Source: Alistipes sp. (GTDB taxonomy: Bacteria; Bacteroidota; Bacteroidia; Bacteroidales; Rikenellaceae). Taken from it: a stretch of DNA of 64,000 nt. The stretch is taken from NCBI GenBank assembly GCA_017630455.1, contig JAGBVG010000023.1:62001-126000 (forward strand), read 5' to 3'. The notes beneath the pieces were generated by a model. That model did no database searches. It worked only from the letters and a program-made list of their open reading frames with translations, and was not told the DNA's origin. A program made the position numbers and the translations under genes. Positions 1 through 8,365 of this stretch are shown here, piece after piece; positions within the stretch are counted from its first letter, which is position 1, and each line of letters starts with the position of its first letter.

Positions 1-171
1 CTATATGTGGCTCGTTCTCAGGATGATAAGCGTCGTCAGAAGAGCTATTTTTTTGGCGGAGAGTTGCCTGCTGATAGGTCTCGTGCCCAGTCACCATCGC
101 GTCACGCAGCGCGTCCACAGCGCAAGGATATCAAGCGCGGAGGGGCATCACGACCTAAGCCACGACGTTAG
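1..171 (+). CDS. C-terminal tail of an unidentified protein (5' end outside window)
   Basis: Frame 1 is open from the first base to TAG at 169-171 and encodes 56 residues. The tail is strongly basic and rich in Arg, Ser, Pro and Lys (it ends RPKPRR), like the disordered RNA- or membrane-binding tails of many bacterial proteins. A second plus-strand reading of 60 codons overlaps it in another frame and looks like a shadow. The frame-1 reading is preferred because it needs no start in the window and is followed directly by a strong hairpin terminator at 186-219. The tail alone does not identify the protein and no function is proposed. Confidence 0.55.
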   Translation, partial: LYVARSQDDKRRQKSYFFGGELPADRSRAQSPSRHAARPQRKDIKRGGASRPKPRR

Positions 172-185
172 TGAATATATATGGT

Positions 186-219
186 AATGGCTTGTCTAAC
201 CGAGGTTGGACAAGCCATT
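186..219. terminator. Bidirectional hairpin terminator between convergent genes
   Basis: AATGGCTTGTC (186-196) pairs with GACAAGCCATT (209-219), giving an 11-bp perfect stem and a 12-base loop. It lies between the plus-strand gene ending at 171 and the minus-strand kinase ending at 225, and can serve both. Confidence 0.75.
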
Positions 220-224
220 GTTCT

Positions 225-1226
225 TTAGAATAGGTATTGTTCGCAGCGTACTCGCTCCACCAGCGTCTTAATGTCGTTCCACGCCTCGTCGCTGAGTGTA
301 GTGCCGACAACCTCGATAACCTTGCCGGCGGCGATAGCTCCTATCGTTCCACACTGTCTGAGGCTCATACCCTCGCACAACGCAGCGAGGAAGCCTGCAG
401 CATAGAAATCTCCAGCACCCGTGGTGTCCACACGTTTGGCAGCTGCCATAATTCCCACCTCCACAACCTCGTCGCCACGCTTGATAAGAGCACCGCGGAT
501 ACCAGTCTTGACAATGGCGAGTTCGCACAGCTTGCCAATGTGGAGTAGTGCCTCCATCGCATCCCTGCAGCCGCTAAACTCGTATGCCTCCTCCTCGTTG
601 GCGAAGATTATGTCAACGTAACGCTCGACGAGGTCGTGGAGAAACTCTCGGTTCTCGCGAACCACGTTAAACGAAGCAAGGTCTATGGCAACCTTCAGGC
701 CGTGTTGCTTCGCACGTGCCATAGTCGTGCGGATAAGGTTATGATCCTGAACGAGATAACCCTCGATGTAGAGCGCATCATAACCCTCAAATACTGCTGT
801 GTCGATATCATTAGCCTGCAGGTCTGCAGCAGCACCCAGGTGTGTAACCAGTGTGCGTTCACCATCTGCTGAAATAAGCGACAGACACTTGCCAGATGAG
901 TGCTCGGAGCGAAGGATGAATGGCTCTACACCCACGTTGCGGAGCGCCTGAATGTAGAAGTCTCCCGTGGAATCCTCGCCAACCTTGCCTATGAAGCCTA
1001 CCTCGGTGCCGAGGCGTGCCATAGTGCGGATGGTGTTTCCCGCTGAGCCACCGAGCGATAGCGAGTGGGGTAGTCCTGCCACTGCCTTCAGAATGTCGGT
1101 CTGAAACTGATTATCCACAAGGCTCATAGAGCCTTTGTCGAGTTGATATTGTGCCAGCACCTCGTCGCCTGAGAGGCTCACGAGCATATCGGTAAGGGCA
1201 TTGCCAATGCCTATGATTTTTTTCAT
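225..1226 (-). CDS. PfkB-family carbohydrate/nucleoside kinase (adenosine kinase-like)
   Basis: This 333-residue cytoplasmic ribokinase-fold enzyme has the usual PfkB length. The N-terminal signature with a Gly-Gly pair is at about 59-73 (GGSAGNTIRTMARLG). The C-terminal signature DTTGAGDF is at 267-274, where Asp273 is the catalytic base and the GAGD turn forms the anion hole for the transferred phosphate. The family phosphorylates sugars or nucleosides with ATP; within Bacteroidales this form is usually named adenosine kinase or simply PfkB kinase, and the substrate cannot be read from sequence. It starts 23 bp downstream of the pfkA stop, so the two may share a transcript, pairing two sugar-phosphate kinases. 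Confidence 0.9.
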   Translation of the reverse strand: MKKIIGIGNALTDMLVSLSGDEVLAQYQLDKGSMSLVDNQFQTDILKAVAGLPHSLSLGGSAGNTIRTMARLGTEVGFIGKVGEDSTGDFYIQALRNVGVEPFILRSEHSSGKCLSLISADGERTLVTHLGAAADLQANDIDTAVFEGYDALYIEGYLVQDHNLIRTTMARAKQHGLKVAIDLASFNVVRENREFLHDLVERYVDIIFANEEEAYEFSGCRDAMEALLHIGKLCELAIVKTGIRGALIKRGDEVVEVGIMAAAKRVDTTGAGDFYAAGFLAALCEGMSLRQCGTIGAIAAGKVIEVVGTTLSDEAWNDIKTLVERVRCEQYLF

Positions 1227-1249
1227 CTGTTTGGGTAGTTTCGGGTTTG

Positions 1250-2230
1250 TTATATAGATAGGATCTTCACAATCTCTATGTCGCTGCGGTCTATGGTGCT
1301 GCTATGGTGTGTAGCCTTCGAGAATGGTACATATACCAGCTCGCCGTTCTTTATTCCGATCATCACGTTGCGCTGTCCCTCCATAAGTGCTGTTATGGTC
1401 TGCGTACCCATACGTGATGCGAGGATGCGGTCAGCAGCCGTGGGTGAGCCTCCGCGCTGCAGGTGTCCAAGGATCGTTACGCGCGCGTCATACTCCGGGA
1501 ACTCCTCCTTGATGCGCTGCGCAAGGCCCATAGCCCCGCCCGTCTCGCGATTCTCGGCTACCAGCACAATTGCCGAGTTTTTACTCTTGCGGAAGCCGCG
1601 GTTGATGAGGTCGCCAAGCTGGTCGATCTCGGTCTCCATCTCAGGGATTATCGCAGCCTCAGCACCCGTGGCTATAGCTCCGTTGAGAGCCAAGTAGCCA
1701 GCTCGGTTTCCCATAACCTCCACGAGGAAGAGGCGCTCGTGGCTCGTAGCCGTGTCGCGGATCTTATCCACAGCATCTACAATGGTGTTCAGCGCAGTGT
1801 CATAGCCTATGGTCTCGTCCGTGCCGCCAAGGTCGTTGTCTATGGTTCCAGGGAGTCCCACGATAGGGATGTCATACTCCTCGGCGAAGATACGCGCGCC
1901 ACTTAGTGAGCCGTCACCGCCGATGACCACAAGGGCGTCGATACCAGCAGCCTTCATATTCTCGTATGCCTTTGCGCGTCCCTCGGAGGTTGTGAACTCA
2001 CGGCAGCGTGCGGTCTTGAGGATTGTGCCTCCCTGCTGGATGATGTTGCTCACAGATTTCGATGTAAACTCCTCCATCTCGTTGTATACCAGGCCGTAGT
2101 AGCCGCGTTTGATGCCTACAACTCGGAGGTTGTTATATATCGCGGTGCGTGTTACGGCGCGTATCGCAGCGTTCATACCTGGTGCGTCGCCGCCTGATGT
2201 GAGGATTCCTATACATTTAATATTAGCCAT
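1250..2230 (-). CDS. pfkA: ATP-dependent 6-phosphofructokinase
   Basis: It catalyses fructose-6-phosphate + ATP to fructose-1,6-bisphosphate, the committed step of glycolysis, in the cytoplasm. At 326 residues it has the bacterial PfkA length. GGDAPGMN at 13-20 is the start of the nucleotide-binding region and IGGDGS at 103-108 follows. Having Gly rather than Asp in the GGDGS motif marks the ATP-dependent rather than the PPi-dependent type. [12 protein letters not shown] at 127-138 carries the catalytic Asp131. MGNRAGYLA, which binds the sugar phosphate, follows around residue 173. It heads a short minus-strand unit with the PfkB kinase. Confidence 0.96.
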   Translation of the reverse strand: MANIKCIGILTSGGDAPGMNAAIRAVTRTAIYNNLRVVGIKRGYYGLVYNEMEEFTSKSVSNIIQQGGTILKTARCREFTTSEGRAKAYENMKAAGIDALVVIGGDGSLSGARIFAEEYDIPIVGLPGTIDNDLGGTDETIGYDTALNTIVDAVDKIRDTATSHERLFLVEVMGNRAGYLALNGAIATGAEAAIIPEMETEIDQLGDLINRGFRKSKNSAIVLVAENRETGGAMGLAQRIKEEFPEYDARVTILGHLQRGGSPTAADRILASRMGTQTITALMEGQRNVMIGIKNGELVYVPFSKATHHSSTIDRSDIEIVKILSI

Positions 2231-2302
2231 ACTCGGTTATCTTTTATTCCAGCCATAAAGTTACGAAAAATATACCAAAAGTGTAGCTCCAGAGGTGATA
2301 TA

Positions 2303-2344
2303 AAAAGGGGCTGTTGCAACATCACTGTCGCACAGCCCCTTTCG
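2303..2344 (-). terminator. Rho-independent terminator of the PpiD-like gene
   Basis: Read on the minus strand, AGGGGCTGT pairs with ACAGCCCCT and is followed directly by TTTTTA. It lies 25-60 bp after the stop of the chaperone gene and separates it from pfkA. Confidence 0.85.
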
Positions 2345-2368
2345 TTTATCTAACTTCTCGTCAAGGAA

Positions 2369-4321
2369 TTAAATCTCGCCCTCGCCGCGGAAGTCCTCAA
2401 CCTTAACCTTAGAGCCGAGTACATCAACAGCCTCGCGACCCATTGCGCTCTCACGCTTAGTCATCTCTGGTGTGCGCTCAGTCTCGATAGTAGCTGGGTC
2501 TACCTCGCCGTTGATAGCGTCAACAACGAATACGTAAGCACCTGCGCTACCCTTAACCTTAGTCTCAACACCTGTCTGGCGTGTAGAGGCGATAGCACCT
2601 GCCAACGATGGCTCGTAGCGACCATCCACGCTGTTGATGCTAAACTTAACATCTGCGAATGTGCCGTTCACAGCACCCTCGATAGCTGCATCCATAGCGA
2701 GCTGTGACTCGATAGCTGCATAGTTCTTGTCGCGCTTAAGAACGGTCTCGATAGCCTTATCGTTCTTAGCCATATACTTGTTGTTGTCGATGTCGGTAAC
2801 CATCACTACGTTGATTACGTTCTCGCCGTGGAAGCTCTTGATATCACCCACCTGAGCGTTGTATGCCCATACTGCGATGTTACGTGAGTTTGTGATGCCA
2901 CGAACACCACGTGTGCGGCCCTGCATAGCTACGTAGTCGTTGCGGTTAGCCATAGAGACAAGTACCTGGTAGTGAGCAGCATTAGCAGCATCGTTGAATG
3001 ACTCTGCAGTGTTGCCAGCCTCAGCGATGAACTTCTCTACGCTCTCAACGATGTTGTTGTTGGTAAGTGCGCTTGCCTTAACACTCTTCTCAACATCTGC
3101 TGTGAGTACGAAACGCTCCTTGTCGCCGAGCTTTGTGATCTTCACAACTGCTGGCTTGTGGTTGTAGGTATAAGTGAAGATGTCGCCAACCTTAGCGCCG
3201 ATGAAGTTCTTAGCATCGCTCTCCGACATATTTACCATCTGACGGCTGTCGGTAGCTACGTCTACAGCGTTCTCCAACTTTGTGAAGTCGCCGCCGAGAG
3301 CCTTAACCTCCTCAGCCAACTCCTTAGCCTCGATGATGTTAGCTGCCTCAACAACCTCAAACTCGTATGATGCTGGAACAGTTACGTCAGAGATAAGGTA
3401 TGAAGCACTCCAAGTCTTATCCTCCAATACTGGACCGTAGTTCTTCTTTGCCTTTATAGCCTCCTGAACCTTAGGGTCTACGTTCTCGAACTTCTTGTAT
3501 GTGTCAGCCTTACCGCCGATAGCGCGTACAGCCTGCTTGATAGCGTTGCTGTCGCCGTTAGCCTCCTTAACAGCCTGGTCTGCAGCCATAATCTGCTTCT
3601 CAACCTCAGCCATATCCTCCTCTGTAGGCTCGATCTCGAATGTTACGTAGCGGAGTGTGCGTGCGCCATAGCTTGGATTCTCTCGCTTATTCTCCTCGTA
3701 GTAAGCGTCGATCTCCTCCTGGCTTACAGTAACCTCTGGCATAGCAGAGTAAGGAACCATCATATAACGGCCGTTGAAGGTAGCAGCGTTGTTGCGCAAA
3801 GCATCCTCAACCTCGAGGCGGTTAACGTAGTTTGCAGCGCTGTATGCAGCTGTGAACTTCTCGAAACCGAGGTTAAGACCGATAGTTGGGAGGTTAGCGA
3901 TCCACTGGTTCTGAACCATCATCTCCATCTGGTCACCTGAGATGCCATACATACGGTACATCTCAGCAACGCGCTGGCTGTAAACCTTTGCATAGCTCTT
4001 GATGTCTGCCTCAGCAACGCCAAGACCTACCTGCTCGAGAGCCTCCTTTGTGAATGCGTTGTAGACAGCTGTCTGGTAAGCATAGTCAGACTTGTTGTCG
4101 TCAGAGATGTTTGCATCGCGGAATGTCTCCTGATACTGAGCATACTGTGATGCCTTGATCTCCTGACCATCTACAGTCATTACTGTCTTGTCCTCTGGGA
4201 TCTCGCTTCTGCGGCTCTGCATTGAGAGCTGATCGCCAAGAATGAATGCTACAAGTACGAGTCCAATGATAATTGAAAGGACGATACCGAACTTGGTTCT
4301 TAATGTGTTTAATGATGCCAT
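2369..4321 (-). CDS. PpiD/SurA-like peptidyl-prolyl isomerase, membrane-anchored periplasmic chaperone
   Basis: This 650-residue protein has one N-terminal membrane helix (about 12-30, ending before GDQL), typical of PpiD-type chaperones facing the periplasm. A SurA_N-like helical region follows (about 40-170, containing the EALEQVGL segment), then a charged middle and a parvulin-like rotamase region around 330-420. The family helps outer-membrane proteins fold after secretion. It sits beside lptC, a beta-barrel protein and a TPR protein, which fits an envelope-biogenesis cluster. It has its own promoter (4369-4376) and terminator (2303-2344), so it is likely monocistronic. Whether the rotamase domain is catalytically active cannot be judged by eye. 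Confidence 0.85.
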   Translation of the reverse strand: MASLNTLRTKFGIVLSIIIGLVLVAFILGDQLSMQSRRSEIPEDKTVMTVDGQEIKASQYAQYQETFRDANISDDNKSDYAYQTAVYNAFTKEALEQVGLGVAEADIKSYAKVYSQRVAEMYRMYGISGDQMEMMVQNQWIANLPTIGLNLGFEKFTAAYSAANYVNRLEVEDALRNNAATFNGRYMMVPYSAMPEVTVSQEEIDAYYEENKRENPSYGARTLRYVTFEIEPTEEDMAEVEKQIMAADQAVKEANGDSNAIKQAVRAIGGKADTYKKFENVDPKVQEAIKAKKNYGPVLEDKTWSASYLISDVTVPASYEFEVVEAANIIEAKELAEEVKALGGDFTKLENAVDVATDSRQMVNMSESDAKNFIGAKVGDIFTYTYNHKPAVVKITKLGDKERFVLTADVEKSVKASALTNNNIVESVEKFIAEAGNTAESFNDAANAAHYQVLVSMANRNDYVAMQGRTRGVRGITNSRNIAVWAYNAQVGDIKSFHGENVINVVMVTDIDNNKYMAKNDKAIETVLKRDKNYAAIESQLAMDAAIEGAVNGTFADVKFSINSVDGRYEPSLAGAIASTRQTGVETKVKGSAGAYVFVVDAINGEVDPATIETERTPEMTKRESAMGREAVDVLGSKVKVEDFRGEGEI

Positions 4322-4368
4322 AAAATTTATTGTTTTTATTGTTTTGTCATTGCGTTTAATTTAGCCAC

Positions 4369-4376
4369 CAAAGGTA
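4369..4376 (-). promoter_or_regulatory. Promoter -7 element of the PpiD-like gene
   Basis: TACCTTTG on the minus strand matches the Bacteroidetes consensus TAnnTTTG, about 48 bases before the ATG. No clear TTG is seen at -33. Confidence 0.5.
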
Positions 4377-4460
4377 GTAATTTTTTATTAAACACCACCA
4401 TTTATGTTCGAAAAAAATCAATTATACTATGTTTATATAGAAAAATAGCCCCTAAAAACA

Positions 4461-4485
4461 AAAAAGAGGATGACACTTTTCCTCT
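4461..4485 (-). terminator. Terminator of the mfd-coaX-lptC-HlyC/CorC block
   Basis: On the minus strand AGAGGA (from 4485) pairs with TCCTCT (to 4465), followed by TTTTTTG and further T-rich sequence. It lies 65 bp after the HlyC/CorC stop codon. Confidence 0.75.
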
Positions 4486-4549
4486 AATCGGTCAATAATC
4501 TGCGATTTAGGTGTGAGTCAGCCTCTCTATCTGATGTCTCTTGTTTTTG

Positions 4550-5797
4550 CTACTTGCGCTCTATCTCCACAAGGTCGATACGCGAGCCTACGCGGCGCAG
4601 GATCTTGAAGTTGAAAAGCTCGTTTTCGAAGTGATCGCCTTCGTGGGGGATGTCGCCGCGCTCCGCGATGATATATCCTGCAAGGGTGTCATACTCATCA
4701 TTTTCGGGGAGTTCCAGCGAATACTCCTCGTTGAGATACTCTACCTCCAAACGCGCCGAGAATATCCAGTGGTTCTCCTCCACCTGCTTCTCCACAAGCT
4801 CCTGAACATCGTGCTCATCCTCGATCTCGCCGAAAATTTGCTCCAAAACATCCTCTAGGGAGATGATACCCGCCGTGCCGCCAAACTCATCAATAACCAC
4901 AGCGATGCTCGCCTTACGCTTTGTAAATGTCTCGAGCATAGCCTGCAGAGGCATAGTCTCGGCAACGTAGATAGTCTTGATAAGTATGTCGGAGATAGAG
5001 GTAGGATGCTCGAAGAGGCTCTTGGAGTTTACGTAGCCGATGATGTTGTCAATAGAGTCGTGCCACACGAAGATTCGCGAAAAGTTGCTCTCCACGAAGC
5101 GCTCTGTAAGCTCCTCGATGGTTGTTGACTCGAGGTCCACAGCCTCCACATCCACACGCTGCACCATACAGTCGCGCACCCTGAGGTCGGCAAAGTCTAA
5201 GGCATTTTGCAGCAGGCGAATATCCTCCTCGCTCTCGCTATCCACAGCCACGTTGTCGGCCTCCACCAACGATGCTAAGTCGTTGCGGTTAAACTCCGTA
5301 GGCTCCTGACGTATCTCCACAGAATTGCCTGTGAGGCGCAGCAGACCATACGATAGCAGTGTCGTGAAGCGCGAGATAGGGTAGAGCAGTATATAGATGA
5401 TATAGATGAATGGCGCGAAAAATGTATAGTAGAAGTTTGGGTTGCGGCGCACTATCGACTTTGGGATATATTCGCCGATGAAGATGATGACGATGGTCGA
5501 TATAATGGTCTGACCCAAGGTGTTCTCAATGCCGAGGCCGCTGAGGAGCAGCTTCGACATAAACATTGAGTATACGACGAGGGCGATATTGTTACCCACA
5601 AGGATTGTGGTGATATAGTTGCTGGAGTTGCGCGAAAATACCTCGGCGATATGGTTAAAGAGGTAGCTCTGCTTGCGGTCTATCTCCTCGCGCAGACGGT
5701 TACGTCCGAGGAATGCGATCTCCATTCCTGAGAAGAATGCCGAAAACAGCAGCATCACGGCTATTGTCACAATCATAGAAATTGTTACCTCTCCCAT
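4550..5797 (-). CDS. HlyC/CorC (CNNM-CBS) family membrane protein
   Basis: At 415 residues it is the usual length for the Bacteroidetes hemolysin-family proteins. The N-terminal CNNM/DUF21 region has about four hydrophobic segments (residues 5-25, 62-85, 93-110 and 125-145), including SAFFSGMEIAFL and VGNNIALVVY. A CBS pair spans about 205-330, with IAVVIDEFGGTAGI. A C-terminal CorC_HlyC domain (about 340-415) ends in RRVGSRIDLVEIERK. Relatives are proposed to act in divalent cation (Mg/Co) efflux or homeostasis; the old name hemolysin is not evidence of toxicity. GldE is a related gliding-associated family, but I cannot separate the two by eye. It is the last gene of a six-gene minus-strand block and starts 42 bp after lptC. 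Confidence 0.85.
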   Translation of the reverse strand: MGEVTISMIVTIAVMLLFSAFFSGMEIAFLGRNRLREEIDRKQSYLFNHIAEVFSRNSSNYITTILVGNNIALVVYSMFMSKLLLSGLGIENTLGQTIISTIVIIFIGEYIPKSIVRRNPNFYYTFFAPFIYIIYILLYPISRFTTLLSYGLLRLTGNSVEIRQEPTEFNRNDLASLVEADNVAVDSESEEDIRLLQNALDFADLRVRDCMVQRVDVEAVDLESTTIEELTERFVESNFSRIFVWHDSIDNIIGYVNSKSLFEHPTSISDILIKTIYVAETMPLQAMLETFTKRKASIAVVIDEFGGTAGIISLEDVLEQIFGEIEDEHDVQELVEKQVEENHWIFSARLEVEYLNEEYSLELPENDEYDTLAGYIIAERGDIPHEGDHFENELFNFKILRRVGSRIDLVEIERK

Positions 5798-5839
5798 ATT
5801 TGTATGAGTCTCGATTTCCTCGCTCTCGATTATAATGTG

Positions 5840-6859
5840 TTAGTCTCTCTTTATCACAGCATCGGTATTGAAGTCGGTGCTGAATTTGATCTCTTGTTGA
5901 TTGTGTATTACCTCTCTCTTTTCGCCGATGCCGCTTGATGGCACCTCGCTACTACTTATCGTAGCATTTCCGTTGGGGCGTGACGGAGGCGATATTGCGC
6001 CACCAGGTCGTGGAGGTGTAACGTTGTTATCTCTCTTAGGCATTGTCGATGGAGATATAGAGCCCTTGTCTGCTATACCCTTGTTTTGCTGCGACTTATG
6101 GCCTTTGACGGTATTATTTCTCGAGTTGGAAGCCCTGTTCTTATCCTTCTGGGTATCAAACTTATTTATGCCTCCCGGCTTCTCGGTACCCTTCTTGTCA
6201 GCTCCCTTCTTGTCAGCTTTGTCGGCCTCCCTCTTAGCTTCGCGCTCGCGCTTCTCCTCTTCGGTAGGCTGGCTCATATCGAACTCCATCTCGGAGCTAT
6301 ATTTTCGGAAGTGAATATTCTTCAAATCTTCGTCAGCGTCGAAACCCACGCCAAAGTGCCAGCCATCGGGTTGTAGAACTTTGGTGTCGACGTTGGAGTA
6401 TATCTTCTTTGTCGTAGCGTTCCAGAATAGCTGCTGGGTGTAGATCTCGGTATGTCCTGTTACGGTTGTATCCCCTTCGCTACGGTTGTTCTTGATTATG
6501 ACCACGTTACCCTTAGCCTCCCATAGTTTCTGACGCTCGTAGTAGATGGCGTAGTTTGCCGTGATGGTAGCATCTACGAGCGAGAGAGAGTCGGTGTATG
6601 TTGTCATCTTGATGCCTCGGCGGAACTCCTGATAGGGATTTGTCGCGAGGCTATATCCCTCCATCAGTGGAGAGGAGAATGTGTATGAGCGTTTGCCATT
6701 CTCCATCATCGTGATGGTACGCTCGTGGCTCGACTCCGTAAGCAGTGTCTCGAAGTCGTATGTCGTACTCTCGGTTCTCGAACTGCAAGAGAATAGCAAT
6801 GTAGCACTCGCCATAGCGGAGAGTGCTAACATTGCATATCGTCTTATAGTTCTATACAT
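5840..6859 (-). CDS. lptC: LptC-family LPS export protein with long disordered C-terminal tail
   Basis: The N-terminus is a lipoprotein-like signal ending LLFSCSS, with Cys near residue 25; the mature part is periplasmic. Residues about 40-195 carry the OstA/LptC beta fold (strand patterns such as DATITANYAIYYERQKLWEAKGNVVI). In other bacteria LptC bridges the LptBFG extractor to the LptA bridge. About 140 further residues are low-complexity, rich in Lys, Asp, Asn, Ser, Pro and Gly (for example KKGADKKGTEKPGG and PPRPGGAISPPSRP), and are absent from typical LptC of about 190 residues. It starts 24 bp after the TPR gene and ends 42 bp before the CorC-type gene. The LptC call is good; the role of the tail is unknown. 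Confidence 0.8.
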   Translation of the reverse strand: MYRTIRRYAMLALSAMASATLLFSCSSRTESTTYDFETLLTESSHERTITMMENGKRSYTFSSPLMEGYSLATNPYQEFRRGIKMTTYTDSLSLVDATITANYAIYYERQKLWEAKGNVVIIKNNRSEGDTTVTGHTEIYTQQLFWNATTKKIYSNVDTKVLQPDGWHFGVGFDADEDLKNIHFRKYSSEMEFDMSQPTEEEKREREAKREADKADKKGADKKGTEKPGGINKFDTQKDKNRASNSRNNTVKGHKSQQNKGIADKGSISPSTMPKRDNNVTPPRPGGAISPPSRPNGNATISSSEVPSSGIGEKREVIHNQQEIKFSTDFNTDAVIKRD

Positions 6860-6883
6860 TATAATAATGCCTATTGTGCGTTA

Positions 6884-8320
6884 TTATTTGTAGCGGATTG
6901 TTGTTGTCTGACCTGCAGCAAAACCGCAAGTGATGGTGTAACGCTCGTTCTCCTTAAGCTCTGCGAAGAAGCAGGTCTCCTGAGCAGGGAATGCGCCACG
7001 GTATGCGGCCATTAGCTGCTGAGCAGCCTTCTGCACCTCTGGCTCATCCTTGAGGAGGGTAACAGCCTGTGCCATAGCATCGTATGCAGCCCAGTATACT
7101 GATACACCGCCGATCTTATCGTCTGTACAACGGTTTGAAGCGTAGCACTGACCGAGGATGAAGTATGAGTAGCCGTTCTGAGGGTTGATGCCACGAAGCT
7201 CACGTGCAGCCTCAGCAGCAGCAGCGTAGTTCTGGTTGGTAACCTCGATAAGACCAATCTTAGCGTAGAGAGGCTCCTTCTTTGCAGGGTCAGTCTCCAC
7301 AGCAAGTGCCTCACGCAAATACTTGAGGGCCTTGTCGTTCTCGCCACGGTTCTGGAAGCCCTGAGCAAGGAAGAGTGCTGTCTCAGATGATGGGCTTACG
7401 GCGTAGTACTTCTCGGTAGTTGCGAAGAAGAAGTCGCTTGAGCACTGTGCGCGTGACATAAGCTGTACAGCCTGTGCCAAGAGAGCATCGTTATCTGGGT
7501 CTGCAGCGAGCTTCACTGAGAACAATGCCTCGAGGTTCTCGCAGCTTGCAGCACCGCTGGTACCGAATTTGCTGTCGAATACATCCTTCTGCTGCTTATC
7601 CTTCTCCTCTGTGAGGTTGTCGTAGTATGGTGCAAGACGCTCATACTCAGCAAGTACTACCTCGCTTGTGATGGTGTCGTCGATGTCGTTAGAGTAGTCG
7701 TCGCAAACCATTGAGAAGTAACGTGTTGCGATGTCGAGCTCTACCTTACCCTTCTCGATAGCAGCATCAACGGCATCCTTAAGGATGTTACGGAGGCGGA
7801 TGCGATCCTTATCCGATGAGAGGAGTTTGATCATATCGCGAGCCTTGCTATCCAAGATATCTGCGCGACCCTTCTGAGCATTGCCGAAGTGTACAACGCG
7901 CTGGTCGTAAACGAAGATGAGTGAGTCGATGTAGATACGCTGAGCCTCGAGGTTGCGCTCACGCTTAGCGTTGTTGATACGACCCTTGTAGAGCGATACG
8001 CCACGGATGTAGATGTTCACACTTGCATCTGGGCAGTTCTGGTAGAGGTGGTTGAAGTAGCGTGATGCAAGGTCGTAGTCCTTAGCTGTGAGGGCCTCGC
8101 CGAGGTAAGTACCGATCTGGTAGTTTGCCTTACGCTCCTCTGGAGTCTCGCCCCACTTGCTGAACTTTGCGTCGCTGAACATCTCGTACTGCTTCTTACG
8201 CTCCTCTGGGGTGTCGCCCCACTCGCTGTACTTCTCGTCGCTGAAATCAATCTCCTGCGCTGAGACTGAAACTCCTACGGCTAATGCAAGAATAGCCAAA
8301 AGAAATTTTACGCTTTTCAT
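6884..8320 (-). CDS. Secreted tetratricopeptide-repeat protein
   Basis: This 478-residue protein has a cleavable signal peptide (residues 1-21, ending VGVSVSAQ). The first mature residues contain a direct duplication of about 21 residues: F-S-D-E-K-Y-S-E-W-G-D-T-P-E-E-R-K, then F-S-D-A-K-F-S-K-W-G-E-T-P-E-E-R-K. The rest is alpha-helical TPR-like, clearest at about 300-425 (ALFLAQGFQNRGENDKALKY and SYFILGQCYASN). It lies between a beta-barrel protein and lptC in an arrangement common in Bacteroidales, so an envelope scaffold role is inferred. No enzymatic motif is seen. It is codirectional with a 45-bp gap from the barrel gene upstream. Confidence 0.8.
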   Translation of the reverse strand: MKSVKFLLAILALAVGVSVSAQEIDFSDEKYSEWGDTPEERKKQYEMFSDAKFSKWGETPEERKANYQIGTYLGEALTAKDYDLASRYFNHLYQNCPDASVNIYIRGVSLYKGRINNAKRERNLEAQRIYIDSLIFVYDQRVVHFGNAQKGRADILDSKARDMIKLLSSDKDRIRLRNILKDAVDAAIEKGKVELDIATRYFSMVCDDYSNDIDDTITSEVVLAEYERLAPYYDNLTEEKDKQQKDVFDSKFGTSGAASCENLEALFSVKLAADPDNDALLAQAVQLMSRAQCSSDFFFATTEKYYAVSPSSETALFLAQGFQNRGENDKALKYLREALAVETDPAKKEPLYAKIGLIEVTNQNYAAAAEAARELRGINPQNGYSYFILGQCYASNRCTDDKIGGVSVYWAAYDAMAQAVTLLKDEPEVQKAAQQLMAAYRGAFPAQETCFFAELKENERYTITCGFAAGQTTTIRYK

Positions 8321-8365
8321 AGTTTTGTTTTTAGTTTATGTTTGTTTCTGTGATTTCCTGTGTCG

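Noticed and set aside
4550-5797. Calling the CorC/HlyC gene a hemolysin
   Set aside because: The name comes from an old annotation of the family; domains point to ion transport, not toxin activity.
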